In this document: in pieces, positions 1-8,038 of the stretch
How positions within the stretch are numbered: position 1 is the first letter of the stretch
How the letters are laid out: each line of letters opens with the position of its first letter
DNA from: JBBDMW01 sp040878005
GTDB lineage: Bacteria > Chloroflexota > Dehalococcoidia > Lucifugimonadales > Lucifugimonadaceae
NCBI GenBank assembly: GCA_040878005.1
Contig: JBBDMW010000024.1
Location: forward strand, 1 to 27,412
Reading direction: 5' to 3'
Length of the DNA: 27,412 nt
Position numbers and translations under genes: made by a program
Notes under the pieces: generated by a model
What the model was told of the DNA's origin: nothing
What the model saw: only the letters and a program-made list of their open reading frames with translations
Databases searched by the model: none

Positions 1-1101
1 GACTCGTTTAACCTGCGCTGCCTGGACTGTTCCCAAACCTTTGCCGCCACCGTACGGACTCTGTTCTGCAAGACATGTGGCGGACTGTTCGAAGTCGAAT
101 ACAACGACTCTCCGCGCCGGGACGGCCCGCGCCTGCCTTTGCGCACACCATCGAACCGGCTGTCACTCGGAGAAGGCGAAACGCCCCTTGTGGAGTTGCG
201 CAGGCTGGGCCGCCAACTGGGACTCGGCAGGCTGTGGGCCAAACTGGAATTCGAGTCCCCCACAGGATCGTTCAAAGACCGTGGCAGTGCGGTGCTTGTG
301 TCGGCAGCGGTTGAAGACGGGGTTACAGAATTTGTAGAAGACTCATCCGGCAACGCCGGCGCCTCTCTTGCCGCGTATGCCGCGGCCGCAGGCATCACGG
401 CGCACATTTTTGCTCCATCGGCCGCCGCCAGGGGCAAACTGGACCAGATTGCGATATTTGGGGCAACGCTCCATGCGATTGACGGGCCGCGCCAGGCAGC
501 GACAGATGCCGCCCGTGAGTTCGTGGACCGTGAAGGGCTGGTGTACCTGTCACACAACTACAGTCCGTTCTTTGCAGAGGGAATGAAACCTTTCAGCCAT
601 GAGGTGGCTTCCAGCCCGGCCGCGGGCATCCAGCACATGGTGCTGCCTGTTGGCAATGGGTCGCTCCTTATTGGCGCCCGTAAAGGGTTCGATGAGCTTG
701 TGGCATCCGGCGCCTTGGCCAGGCAGCCGGCCCTCCACTGTGTGCAGGCGGAGGCAGTAAGGCCCATAGTCGCTGCATTGCGCGGCGAAACGTGGCCCGC
801 TGACCTTGCGAAGCCCACGGCCGCATCCGGCATATCGGTATCGAAGCCGCCGCGCATCGCCGAAGCGTTAAGTGCGGTACGTGATACAGGCGGGCAGGGC
901 ACCGCCGTAACCGATGAGGCGATCCTCGCCTGGCAACGACGCCTCGCGCGTGCCGAAGGCATCTTTTGCGAGGCCACCTCCGCGGCAGCCTTCGCCGGCC
1001 TGGAACAACTCCTTGAAGGCGGAGCGATTCAGCCCGGCGCTGACGTGCTGATCCCTATCACTGGAACCGGGCTGAAGGAACCGCTGACGCCCCAGTTGTA
1101 A
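1..1101 (+). CDS. threonine synthase-like PLP enzyme, 5'-truncated by window edge
   Basis: Fold-type II PLP-dependent enzyme, probably threonine synthase (O-phosphohomoserine to threonine) or a close relative. The frame is open from base 1 and has no start in the window, so the gene begins upstream. The first visible residues carry two Cys pairs, CLDC and CKTC, separated by about 15 residues, which is the N-terminal zinc ribbon often found in this subgroup. The PLP-binding lysine lies in SPTGSFKDRG (codons near 260-289), followed by a substrate/phosphate loop with SSGNAGAS (near 345-370), and the C-terminal end has the Gly-rich ITGTGLKE typical of the family. A TTG at 139 could be read as a start but would cut off the zinc ribbon, so I reject it. 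Substrate could also be a related amino acid; family placement is firm, exact substrate is inferred. Confidence 0.88.
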   Translation, partial: DSFNLRCLDCSQTFAATVRTLFCKTCGGLFEVEYNDSPRRDGPRLPLRTPSNRLSLGEGETPLVELRRLGRQLGLGRLWAKLEFESPTGSFKDRGSAVLVSAAVEDGVTEFVEDSSGNAGASLAAYAAAAGITAHIFAPSAAARGKLDQIAIFGATLHAIDGPRQAATDAAREFVDREGLVYLSHNYSPFFAEGMKPFSHEVASSPAAGIQHMVLPVGNGSLLIGARKGFDELVASGALARQPALHCVQAEAVRPIVAALRGETWPADLAKPTAASGISVSKPPRIAEALSAVRDTGGQGTAVTDEAILAWQRRLARAEGIFCEATSAAAFAGLEQLLEGGAIQPGADVLIPITGTGLKEPLTPQL

Positions 1102-1208
1102 GGCTTTCGCCTACCTCAACCGGCCAGGAATGTCGCAGACTTACGCATCCCGTGTGTGGGGTGTCCCTCTGGATGCGGCCCGCGGCGTCGCCGTACCGTT
1201 GACGCGTA

Positions 1209-2822
1209 ATGCGTTTGTGGAGAAGACCACCGAAGGCAGCCGACAGCATCCCGGGCACCGGACAATCCGGCGCGATCATCCCCGGGCCATTTCCCCTTGT
1301 CCGCCACTTCATCGTTGGCAGCGTCTTCGTAATCCTCGCTGCTTTGACCATTGTCAACATGATCTCTTCCAGCGTGGAGCGGTCCATTGTCGAGTCCCGG
1401 CTTGAACAGGAAGCGGAGGACGCCGCCCGCATAATCGCGTTCTCGCTCGCTGAACGCATCAGCCCAAACACAATGACCGTCGATCCGGGCAGCCCGGACC
1501 TGTTCATGGACCGTGCCGCCATGAACCGCATCGCCCTGAACGTCGTCCGGGGGCAGCCGGTGATGAGACTGGACATCCTCAGCCCGGACGGGGCGGTCGG
1601 ATACAGCACAGATCCCAGCATCGTCAGCAGCGATGCCAGGGAGTCAGAATCACCGGAACAACTTGAGCGCGTCATTCAGTCCGGCGTCACCAGCAGGTAT
1701 CTGCCAGACCGTTCACTAACCCTGGTCAGCGGCCAGTCCGGTCAGTTCGACCTGGTGGAAACCATCATTCCACTGCATCACGAGGCGGCGGCAGGCTCAG
1801 CCACGGATGAGCCATACGCGGTGCTGGTCGTATACAGGGACGTGACAGCCGGCATCGACGCTGCGACCGCGGAGGGATCGCGTTTCCGCCTGTTCACCAT
1901 CGCCGGCACCATGTGCGCGATGTTCCTGGCGCTGCTATGGATCGTGTCGCGTGGTCAGCGATTTACCGAACGCATAAGGCGGCGTCTCGCTGAAATGCTG
2001 GAGCGAGAGCGTGACCTTCGCACAGAGTTGGACCGAAGAAACGCGGACTTGACCGAGGCCAACGACGCCAAGAACCGGTTCCTCTCAGCCGTTTCGCATG
2101 AGTTGAAGACCCCGCTCACCAGCATCATTGCGTTCACCGACATCCTGCGCCGGGACCGGGACGGCAACCTCTCAGAGCGGCAGATACGCCACCTTGACGT
2201 AATGAAACGCAGCGGCGTGCAGCTCAAACTTCTGATCGATGACCTCCTGGACCTGTCACGTATCCAGGCCGGCAACTTCAATCTGAAGCCTGAACTGTTC
2301 AACGTGCAGCCTCTCCTTGCCGAGGTGTCGGAGGGCATGGAGCCCATCCTCGGGGAGAGGGGTCAGCGCCTGATCATCTCCGCTCCAGTATCACCGCTCA
2401 CCATTAAGGCGGACCGCGGACGGATTCTCCAGGTGATCACCAACCTGGTCAGCAATGCGTCCAAGTACTCCGATGACGGATCACAGGTGCAGATCGAAGC
2501 GGCCATGTCAGACGGCAACGTTATTGTCGTCGTCGAGGACCACGGCATCGGGATGTCCGCCGAGGATACGCAGCGGCTGTTCACGGCCTTCTTCCGCTCT
2601 GATAATCCCGCTGTGAGAAAAGTGCCTGGCACCGGCCTGGGCCTGGTCATCGCCCGCTCCATAGTGGAGATGCACAACGGTATGCTCAACCTGGAGAGTG
2701 AGTTGGGGCAGGGAACGAAAGTCTGGTTTACGCTGCCATTGGCGCACGATGCAACGGCGCCAGGCAGGGATGAACCTGACGACAAACATGAGCCGGGGTC
2801 CGAACTACAATCAGCGGCGTGA
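1209..2822 (+). CDS. membrane sensor histidine kinase
   Basis: Two-component sensor kinase of 537 aa. The N-terminus has one membrane segment (about residues 33-51), then an extracytoplasmic sensor region (about 52-227) with no fold I can name, a second membrane segment (about 228-248), and a charged helical linker (250-290). The dimerisation/phosphoacceptor motif FLSAVSHELKTP gives His297. The ATPase domain shows the N box (N412, N416), the G1 box DHGIGM (from D444) and the G2 box GTGLGL (474-479), so all catalytic elements are intact. No response regulator is adjacent; the nearest is at 11020, about 8 kb away, so the partner is unknown. It lies 107 bases after the threonine synthase-like gene on the same strand. 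Start is ATG at 1209; a strong ribosome site is not evident, and the first 30 residues could be overextended. Confidence 0.93.
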   Translation: MRLWRRPPKAADSIPGTGQSGAIIPGPFPLVRHFIVGSVFVILAALTIVNMISSSVERSIVESRLEQEAEDAARIIAFSLAERISPNTMTVDPGSPDLFMDRAAMNRIALNVVRGQPVMRLDILSPDGAVGYSTDPSIVSSDARESESPEQLERVIQSGVTSRYLPDRSLTLVSGQSGQFDLVETIIPLHHEAAAGSATDEPYAVLVVYRDVTAGIDAATAEGSRFRLFTIAGTMCAMFLALLWIVSRGQRFTERIRRRLAEMLERERDLRTELDRRNADLTEANDAKNRFLSAVSHELKTPLTSIIAFTDILRRDRDGNLSERQIRHLDVMKRSGVQLKLLIDDLLDLSRIQAGNFNLKPELFNVQPLLAEVSEGMEPILGERGQRLIISAPVSPLTIKADRGRILQVITNLVSNASKYSDDGSQVQIEAAMSDGNVIVVVEDHGIGMSAEDTQRLFTAFFRSDNPAVRKVPGTGLGLVIARSIVEMHNGMLNLESELGQGTKVWFTLPLAHDATAPGRDEPDDKHEPGSELQSAA

Positions 2823-2966
2823 TGTTCGCATGAGATCTCTGCCACTACACGGACCAATCGCAGCCATCAATGGCATTCCTGTAGCGCAGCTCCGCAATCC
2901 ACGCTGACTTGCCACTCACATCAACAGCGCCTTCAGTCTGCCAGGGTGAGGGACAACCGGGCTCCG

Positions 2967-3470
2967 CTATTCCTGCAACACGGGAATGTCGCCGCACGCT
3001 GTATAAGTGGCGAACGCGGATGCCGAAAGATGTATGTTCACGACATGGTCGCCATCTGTGATGTCTGCCAGATCACGGACCACGACCGTCTCTGAATGGC
3101 CGTTCACCACGTCCTGCAGAACGTCCAGCACATCGCCTACGTTTTCACAACTGCCCTGGTGTATGTGTATCGGCTGCGCGTTTGGCTGCGGAGGTGACAC
3201 ATCAACGATGAGGCGAATGGATTCGCCTTCGTCCTTGATCACAAGCCGTCCTGTCTGGTATTCGCCTGTCGGCTCGGACAGGTGAATGTCGATTGACGTG
3301 AGGCCCGATGCGTCCTGCGTGACGACTGCTGTAGGCGTCGGCGTCGCTGCATCAACAATCGTTCCAACCGTCGCCGTAGGCACAGCATCGTCAGATTCGC
3401 AGGCTGTGATGATCAGGGCGGTCGCGATCATCAACAGCGGAAACACTCTGCGAATGACGGCTTTGGGCAA
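2967..3470 (-). CDS. small secreted lipoprotein with HIHxGxC motif
   Basis: Exported lipoprotein of unknown function. The suggested TTG start at 3470 gives an ideal lipoprotein signal: basic n-region (KAVIRR), hydrophobic core, and lipobox ITAC followed by acidic ESDD. A Thr/Pro/Ala linker follows, then a beta-rich domain with the motif IHIHQGSC, a VVNGHSET stretch, VVNIH and a final TACGDIP. The paired His in HIH, the later His in VVNIH, and two Cys that could form a disulfide resemble Cu/Zn superoxide dismutase-like and CHRD-like secreted domains; metal binding is possible but not shown. Longer in-frame starts exist (GTG 3524, TTG 3575), but none has a good ribosome site and they would bury the signal peptide. 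It is convergent with the histidine kinase gene. Confidence 0.7.
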   Translation of the reverse strand: MPKAVIRRVFPLLMIATALIITACESDDAVPTATVGTIVDAATPTPTAVVTQDASGLTSIDIHLSEPTGEYQTGRLVIKDEGESIRLIVDVSPPQPNAQPIHIHQGSCENVGDVLDVLQDVVNGHSETVVVRDLADITDGDHVVNIHLSASAFATYTACGDIPVLQE

Positions 3471-3575
3471 CAGCGTTTCGATATCAACTGATGCTATTTT
3501 GACGTTCAGAATCCGTTTGTGCACCCGCGCAGTATAGGAGCGGATGCCGCAGTACAAGATTGTGAAATCACGCAA

Positions 3576-3985
3576 GTGTTGTGGGGGAGAATCACGGTTC
3601 CGGCCGTCATGGCGATGGCGCCGGATACGGTTTGGCGATGCATTCAGCTACCCGGCCATCGCTATCGATGCAGCCTCACGCGAAGCCGCCCCGGCGGCTA
3701 GAACGGGGCGGCTGGGGCGCCTTGGGAGGGGCGCCCGTGGGCCGGTTGAGCCTGCTGGAGGAGCACGGATCCGCGGTGCGACAGGCTTGAACCGGTAACC
3801 GGAATGTAACCGCAGGGTTGCACGACGTTCACTAGGGGAACGGGTGATTTCATCCTCATACTTCTGGGATTTCTGCCAGTGGATCTCCCATCAGTGCCTC
3901 TGGATCACGAAAAGGGCATTCCGCCCCCTGCCTGGGAATCGCGATCACTGCCGGGCTTCTCTAGAAGCACGCGCTGTGTAGAGCC
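3576..3985. other. gene-free region with three consecutive strong hairpins
   Basis: No convincing coding frame on either strand. Three perfect or near-perfect stems lie in a row: GCCGCCCC (3685-3692) with GGGGCGGC (3705-3712); GGGCGCC (3715-3721) with GGCGCCC (3730-3736); and a longer two-tier stem, CCGGTT (3742-3747) with AACCGG (3790-3795) enclosing AGCCTG (3749-3754) with CAGGCT (3782-3787), with a further GCAC/GTGC tip (3763-3766/3776-3779). The region lies downstream of the aminotransferase gene and upstream of the lipoprotein gene, both on the minus strand. It may be a structured RNA, a long leader or a processing/termination region. I could not match it to RNase P, SRP RNA, tmRNA or a riboswitch I know. 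Confidence 0.5.
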
Positions 3986-5179
3986 TCAGTTACGCGCTGC
4001 CGCTTCCTCAATCGATTCCCGAAAGCCTTGAAGACAGCCTTCCAGCACCCGGTCTTCAACGCAGTAGGACGCGCGGAAGTATCCCGGAGTGCCAAAGCCC
4101 ACTCCGGGGACGGTCAGCACCAGCTTCGATTGCAGCAGGGCTACGAATTCCCTGTCGTCAGGCAATGGGGACCTCGGAAACATGTAAAACGCCCCCTGCG
4201 GCTTGACGCAGTCGTATCCCATACTGGTGAGCGCCCCGTAAAGGTAATCCCGCTTTTGCCGGTACTCGTCCACATTCACCGTCGCCCCCTGGATATTCGC
4301 GACCACACGTTGCATGATCGCTGGAGCGTTAACAAAGCCCAGCGTTCTCAGCGCGAACGTGGCGGCGTCCATGAATTCCCGGCGGCCGGGATCACCGGGG
4401 TTTACCGCAATGTGGCCAATGCGCTCTCCCGCCAGCCCCAGGTCTTTGGAGTGGGACGTGGCAACCATTGAACGCTCGTGGTGCTCGAAGATGAACGGGT
4501 AGGGCTGGTCCGTGTACATCAGCTTCCTGTAAGGCTCATCCGCCACAAGGTATATCTCCGTGCCGAAGCGCTCCTCAGCCCCCCGGATGACTTTGCCAAT
4601 GCCCTCAATGACATCCTGCGGGTAAATGACCCCGGTAGGGTTGTTCGGGGAGTTGATTATCACCGCCCGCGTCCGAGGGGTCATCGCCTCGGTCAGCGAC
4701 TCCATGTCCGGCATGAAACCTTCGTCACACCGTGCCACCCTGGCCACGCCGGACTGGTGCTGAATGTAGAAGACGTACTCGGCAAAGTAGGGCGCCAGTA
4801 TGACGACCTCATCCCCTTCGTCCAGGATTGAGCGCAGTATCACGTTCAACGCTCCTGCTGCACCGCAGGTCATCAGTACATCGCCTGCTGTGAAAGGCAG
4901 GCCGGTATCTTTGGCCAATGAACCGGCGACGGCGGCACGCGTCTCTGGGAACCCGCCGTTGGGCATATAGCGGTGCATGCCGGGCGTTTCGTCTTTGGCG
5001 ATGCGAATCATCTCCCGCCTGAACTCAGCTGGAGGTTCCAGGAGGGGGTTCCCCAACGAAAGGTCAAAGACGCGGTCTGCTCCATGCTTCTTTCGAAGCT
5101 CGATTCCTTCTTCGAACATGCGCCTGATCCACGAGCTCTCTTTCATTTGCCCGCGGACTTTCCTGGAGATGGCCATCAT
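3986..5179 (-). CDS. class I/II aminotransferase (PLP-dependent)
   Basis: Fold-type I aminotransferase of 397 aa, full length for the aspartate aminotransferase superfamily. Visible marks are the cofactor loop CGAAGALN (105-112), the SPNNPTG motif (177-183), Asp214 in VADEPY that pairs with the pyridine nitrogen, the Schiff-base Lys245 in SHSKDLGLAGERIG, and the carboxylate-binding Arg369 in YFRASY. It transfers an amino group between an amino acid and a 2-oxoacid; the substrate cannot be read from sequence. Related enzymes include aspartate and aromatic aminotransferases. Two adjacent ATG codons (5179 and 5176) are possible starts, with a GGGAT upstream. The gene follows the RDD gene on the same strand at a distance of 140 bases, so co-transcription is possible but not certain. 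Confidence 0.93.
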   Translation of the reverse strand: MMAISRKVRGQMKESSWIRRMFEEGIELRKKHGADRVFDLSLGNPLLEPPAEFRREMIRIAKDETPGMHRYMPNGGFPETRAAVAGSLAKDTGLPFTAGDVLMTCGAAGALNVILRSILDEGDEVVILAPYFAEYVFYIQHQSGVARVARCDEGFMPDMESLTEAMTPRTRAVIINSPNNPTGVIYPQDVIEGIGKVIRGAEERFGTEIYLVADEPYRKLMYTDQPYPFIFEHHERSMVATSHSKDLGLAGERIGHIAVNPGDPGRREFMDAATFALRTLGFVNAPAIMQRVVANIQGATVNVDEYRQKRDYLYGALTSMGYDCVKPQGAFYMFPRSPLPDDREFVALLQSKLVLTVPGVGFGTPGYFRASYCVEDRVLEGCLQGFRESIEEAAARN

Positions 5180-5319
5180 TTATCCCGGTGGGTGGTTGAG
5201 TGAATGAATTGGGCGGTCATTATATGCAGCATGGCAGTCGGCAACTGATGCCACTTGTGCCGGTTGCGATTTACCGTTGGCGCACTGCCACACGTGCTGC
5301 CGGAAACTGTTCGGACAGA

Positions 5320-5916
5320 TCATGAGCCGTTCTTCTTGTTTGTCCCCATCAACCTCTTGAACAGGAACGATCCGCCGGAGTTGGGACTGTTGACGACGTA
5401 TGTGCCGGCTATCTTGTCGTGCCATCCCTGGCGTTTGGCGTCAAATACCATCCAGGCCAATCCCACGCCCGCTGCAAGGTACGACACCAGCTTGCCCACC
5501 ATCTCCCTTGGTATGACCACACCCACGCCTGGGACGCGCCCTTCCTCATCAACGACAATTATGCCCGCAACCCATTTCCCAACCGTGCGGCCCCAGATCC
5601 CGGTTGGAAGGATGAAGTAGGCCAGGATGATGAAAATGTCCTGGGGAGCTGAATCAGAACTGAAGACGCGCCCGCCGGATATGGGCGCCACGGTGAAGAT
5701 GATTCCCAGCAGCAGACCGATGTCTATCAGCCACGCGTACAGCCGCTTGAACGGGCTGGCCATGTTCAACGGATAGGTCCTGGGGCCATCCGCCCGGGTT
5801 GAGCGTTCAGCCACGCCTGCCGTCGAAGACGAGCCTTGCGGGGCCTGGGTGTTCTGCTGGCGCCTGCGACGCCGTTTCCTGTGGGGTGCTTTCGTCTGTT
5901 CTGCCATTACCAACAC
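5320..5916 (-). CDS. RDD-family membrane protein
   Basis: Integral membrane protein of about 198 aa. The N-terminal 50 residues are soluble and very basic, with an arginine run at about residues 14-19, and are probably cytoplasmic. The RDD domain follows, with the signature SPFKRLYAWLID (Arg58 and Asp65), hydrophobic segments at about 60-78, 93-108 and 142-158, and the late conserved GRTVGKW and QGWHDKIAGTYVV stretches. RDD proteins have been linked to ion or small-molecule transport in a few cases, but the function here is unknown. A GTG at 5916 has AGGGA upstream; an ATG at 5907 is the alternative. It is divergent from the SDR gene at 6048, and the shared intergenic region contains a nested inverted repeat. 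Confidence 0.85.
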   Translation of the reverse strand: MLVMAEQTKAPHRKRRRRRQQNTQAPQGSSSTAGVAERSTRADGPRTYPLNMASPFKRLYAWLIDIGLLLGIIFTVAPISGGRVFSSDSAPQDIFIILAYFILPTGIWGRTVGKWVAGIIVVDEEGRVPGVGVVIPREMVGKLVSYLAAGVGLAWMVFDAKRQGWHDKIAGTYVVNSPNSGGSFLFKRLMGTNKKNGS

Positions 5917-5941
5917 AATCTTATCCCTGCTAAGGTTCCGG

Positions 5942-5982
5942 CGGCATCATTGACCGGCCAGTAGAAGGCTTCTACGATGCCG
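5942..5982. promoter_or_regulatory. nested inverted repeat between divergent genes
   Basis: Outer arms CGGCATC (5942-5948) and GATGCCG (5976-5982) enclose a perfect palindrome, GTAGAAG-G-CTTCTAC (5961-5975). It lies in the 131-base region between the divergent RDD and SDR genes. It could be an operator for a dimeric regulator or a leader hairpin of the SDR transcript. Confidence 0.45.
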
Positions 5983-6047
5983 TGCGTCTATTCTCAATTC
6001 CCAGGTTCTTGTTTACCCACTTTGAACGCCAATTCGGAGGCACATAC

Positions 6048-6821
6048 ATGACCGGCAGGCTCCAGGACAAGGTAGCGCTGATTACAGGCGCTGGTTCAGG
6101 CATCGGTGAGGCCAGCGCTGCGCTATTCGCGGTGGAGGGCGCCAGGGTGGCGGCCACCGATGTCAACCTTAAAGCCGCTGAGGGCGTGGCGAAACGAATA
6201 GTGGATGCTGGCGGCGATGCCGTCGCCATGGCAGGTGATGTATCAAAGAAGGCGGATGCCAGGCGCATGGTGGAGGACACAATCGCTCGGCACGGACGGC
6301 TGGATGTGCTGGTAAACAGCGCAGGCGTTACGCCAAGGTATGCCCCGGCCGATTGGGATTTCGACGAGAAGTGGGAGTGGGTGATCAGCATCAACCTGAA
6401 AGGCACGTATTTGATGTCATGGTTTGCCGTTCAGGAGATGAAAAAGACTGGGTCAGGCTCGATCATCAACCTCGCTTCGATCATCGGCCTTGTCGGATAT
6501 GCGGAGGGTCTAAGCGATGGTTTCAACGCCTACCCGCACAGCAAGGGCGGGGTGGTGCAGATGAGCCGTGACATGGGAGTCAACCTCGCCAAGCAGGGCA
6601 TACGAGTCAACGCCCTCTGCCCCGGCTTCACCTACACGAACCTCACGAAGACGCTCACCGACCAGCCAGAGATGCGCGAAAAACTGGAGTCTCTCCACCC
6701 AATGGGCCGACTTGGCGAGCCGGACGAAATAGCCAAGGCTGCGCTCTTCCTGGCGTCGGATGACGCGTCCTACATCACCGGTGCGGCGTTACCTGTTGAT
6801 GGCGGCTATACGGCGCAGTAG
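6048..6821 (+). CDS. SDR-family NAD(P)-dependent oxidoreductase
   Basis: Classical short-chain dehydrogenase/reductase of 257 aa, cytoplasmic, probably interconverting an alcohol and a ketone. The ATG at 6048 is chosen because GGAGG (6036-6040) sits seven bases upstream; a longer in-frame start at 5982 would add a non-conserved extension. Motifs: TGAGSGIG (13-20) for cofactor binding, Asp38 at the end of beta-2 which favours NAD over NADP, NSAG (90-93), catalytic Ser144, and YPHSK giving Tyr162 and Lys166. The end has the common PVDGGYTAQ. A short insertion, GYAEGLSDGFNA, precedes the catalytic Tyr. It is convergent with the 2-hydroxyacid dehydrogenase gene 46 bases away; the same pair of families in the same orientation recurs at 17762-19502. 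Confidence 0.93.
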   Translation: MTGRLQDKVALITGAGSGIGEASAALFAVEGARVAATDVNLKAAEGVAKRIVDAGGDAVAMAGDVSKKADARRMVEDTIARHGRLDVLVNSAGVTPRYAPADWDFDEKWEWVISINLKGTYLMSWFAVQEMKKTGSGSIINLASIIGLVGYAEGLSDGFNAYPHSKGGVVQMSRDMGVNLAKQGIRVNALCPGFTYTNLTKTLTDQPEMREKLESLHPMGRLGEPDEIAKAALFLASDDASYITGAALPVDGGYTAQ

Positions 6822-6867
6822 CAAGCTGTGTCTGCCACAGCCATCCACTGCGCCGTACAGCAAAGGT

Positions 6868-7851
6868 CTAGTCCTCCGGCACCACAACCGACAGCAGGGG
6901 CCGGTTCTCGGTCAGCCGGACGAAGTTGGACATTGCAAACCTGATGGCGCGCTCGTTGCCTTCGCTGGTCCCACCGGCCCAGTGCGGCGTGACGACAACG
7001 TTATCCATCTTCAACAGCGGGTTGTCAGGGTCGGTCGGTTCCACCTCAAGCACGTCCAGCCCCGCGCCTGCTATCTCCCCGGCTTCCAGGGCACGGACCA
7101 GCGCAGCCTCGTCAACCACCGGACCTCGGCAGGTGTTGATGAGGACCGCGCTTTTCTTCATTCGCTTGAACTGATCATCGCTCATCATCCCGCGCGTGGA
7201 GCGGTTGAGCGGCACGTGAAGTGTGACTATGTCAGACCGTTCCAGTAGCTCATCGAATGGTGTGGCCTTCGCGCCAAGCTCGCGGTCCCGGCCGGGCATC
7301 AGCTCCAGGACATCGTAGTAAAGGATATCGGCATCGAAGCCGGACAGCCTCCGGGCGACCTGCCTGCCAATGTTCCCAAAGCCCACTATGCCGACGGTCT
7401 TGCCGTTGATCTCGCTCCGGAACGGCAGCTGGTCAATGTTCTGCCGCCAGTGGCCGTCGCGGGTGTTGGTCCACGAGTCCATCAGCCGCCGGTACACCGA
7501 CAACATGAGCGACATGGCATGCTCGGATACCGATATGGCGTTTGCGCCGCCATTATTGGCTACCTTTATGCCCAGCGCATTCAGCCCCGGAACATCCACC
7601 ACGTCAAAGCCGGCGGTGAGAAGCTGCACCAGCTTGAGGTCCGGACATTCCCTTGCGAGCGAAACCGGCACCCTCGACAGCCACGGTATCACCGCATTCA
7701 CGCCCTTTAGCGCCTCTATCAACTCGCCTTCTGAAAGGGTGGGGTCCACCAACCGGGTCTCGATTCCGTCCGGGGCAAGCTTCTGCATGAGGTTCCACCG
7801 GCCGGTGTGTTCGGCTGTGGTGATCTTGGCGAGTAGGGCGATGGTGGTCAT
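6868..7851 (-). CDS. D-isomer-specific 2-hydroxyacid dehydrogenase
   Basis: NAD-dependent dehydrogenase of 327 aa that interconverts a 2-oxoacid and a D-2-hydroxyacid. The Rossmann domain shows GFGNIG (157-162) with Asp180 at the end of the next strand, favouring NAD. The catalytic triad is visible: Arg242 in NTCRGP, Glu271 in EVEP and His290 in TPHWAGG. The CRG (rather than ARG) and HWAGG (rather than HIAS) variants separate it from the second dehydrogenase at 18516, so these are distinct subgroups rather than a recent duplication. The ATG at 7851 has GGAG six bases upstream. It follows the FAD oxidoreductase gene on the same strand with a gap of 187 bases. Substrate (glyoxylate, hydroxypyruvate, phosphoglycerate-like or a sugar acid) cannot be assigned. 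Confidence 0.93.
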   Translation of the reverse strand: MTTIALLAKITTAEHTGRWNLMQKLAPDGIETRLVDPTLSEGELIEALKGVNAVIPWLSRVPVSLARECPDLKLVQLLTAGFDVVDVPGLNALGIKVANNGGANAISVSEHAMSLMLSVYRRLMDSWTNTRDGHWRQNIDQLPFRSEINGKTVGIVGFGNIGRQVARRLSGFDADILYYDVLELMPGRDRELGAKATPFDELLERSDIVTLHVPLNRSTRGMMSDDQFKRMKKSAVLINTCRGPVVDEAALVRALEAGEIAGAGLDVLEVEPTDPDNPLLKMDNVVVTPHWAGGTSEGNERAIRFAMSNFVRLTENRPLLSVVVPED

Positions 7852-8038
7852 TTTTCTCCTGTCATGAGCGACCGAATGTAAATAAGAATGGAAGCAGTAA
7901 GGGCACGAATTTTACGTAGTGCTTAGCCTAATTTGTTCTCGACTACACATCGGCATGCGGCGGTCTGCTGCTTCATGGCGACGCAAAAACAGCGGGATTC
8001 TACCAGCGCCGGGGCAGGCCAGCGCATCATTCTGCGGA

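Noticed and set aside
1058..1675. Minus-strand frame of 205 codons
   Set aside because: Antisense to the N-terminal half of the kinase; no conserved motif.
3544..3798. Short plus-strand frames across 3519-3798
   Set aside because: Arg/Gly-rich and driven by the hairpin sequence; no ribosome site.
6825..6841. Small hairpin between convergent SDR and dehydrogenase genes
   Set aside because: Six-bp stem with no T-run on either strand; too weak to call a terminator.
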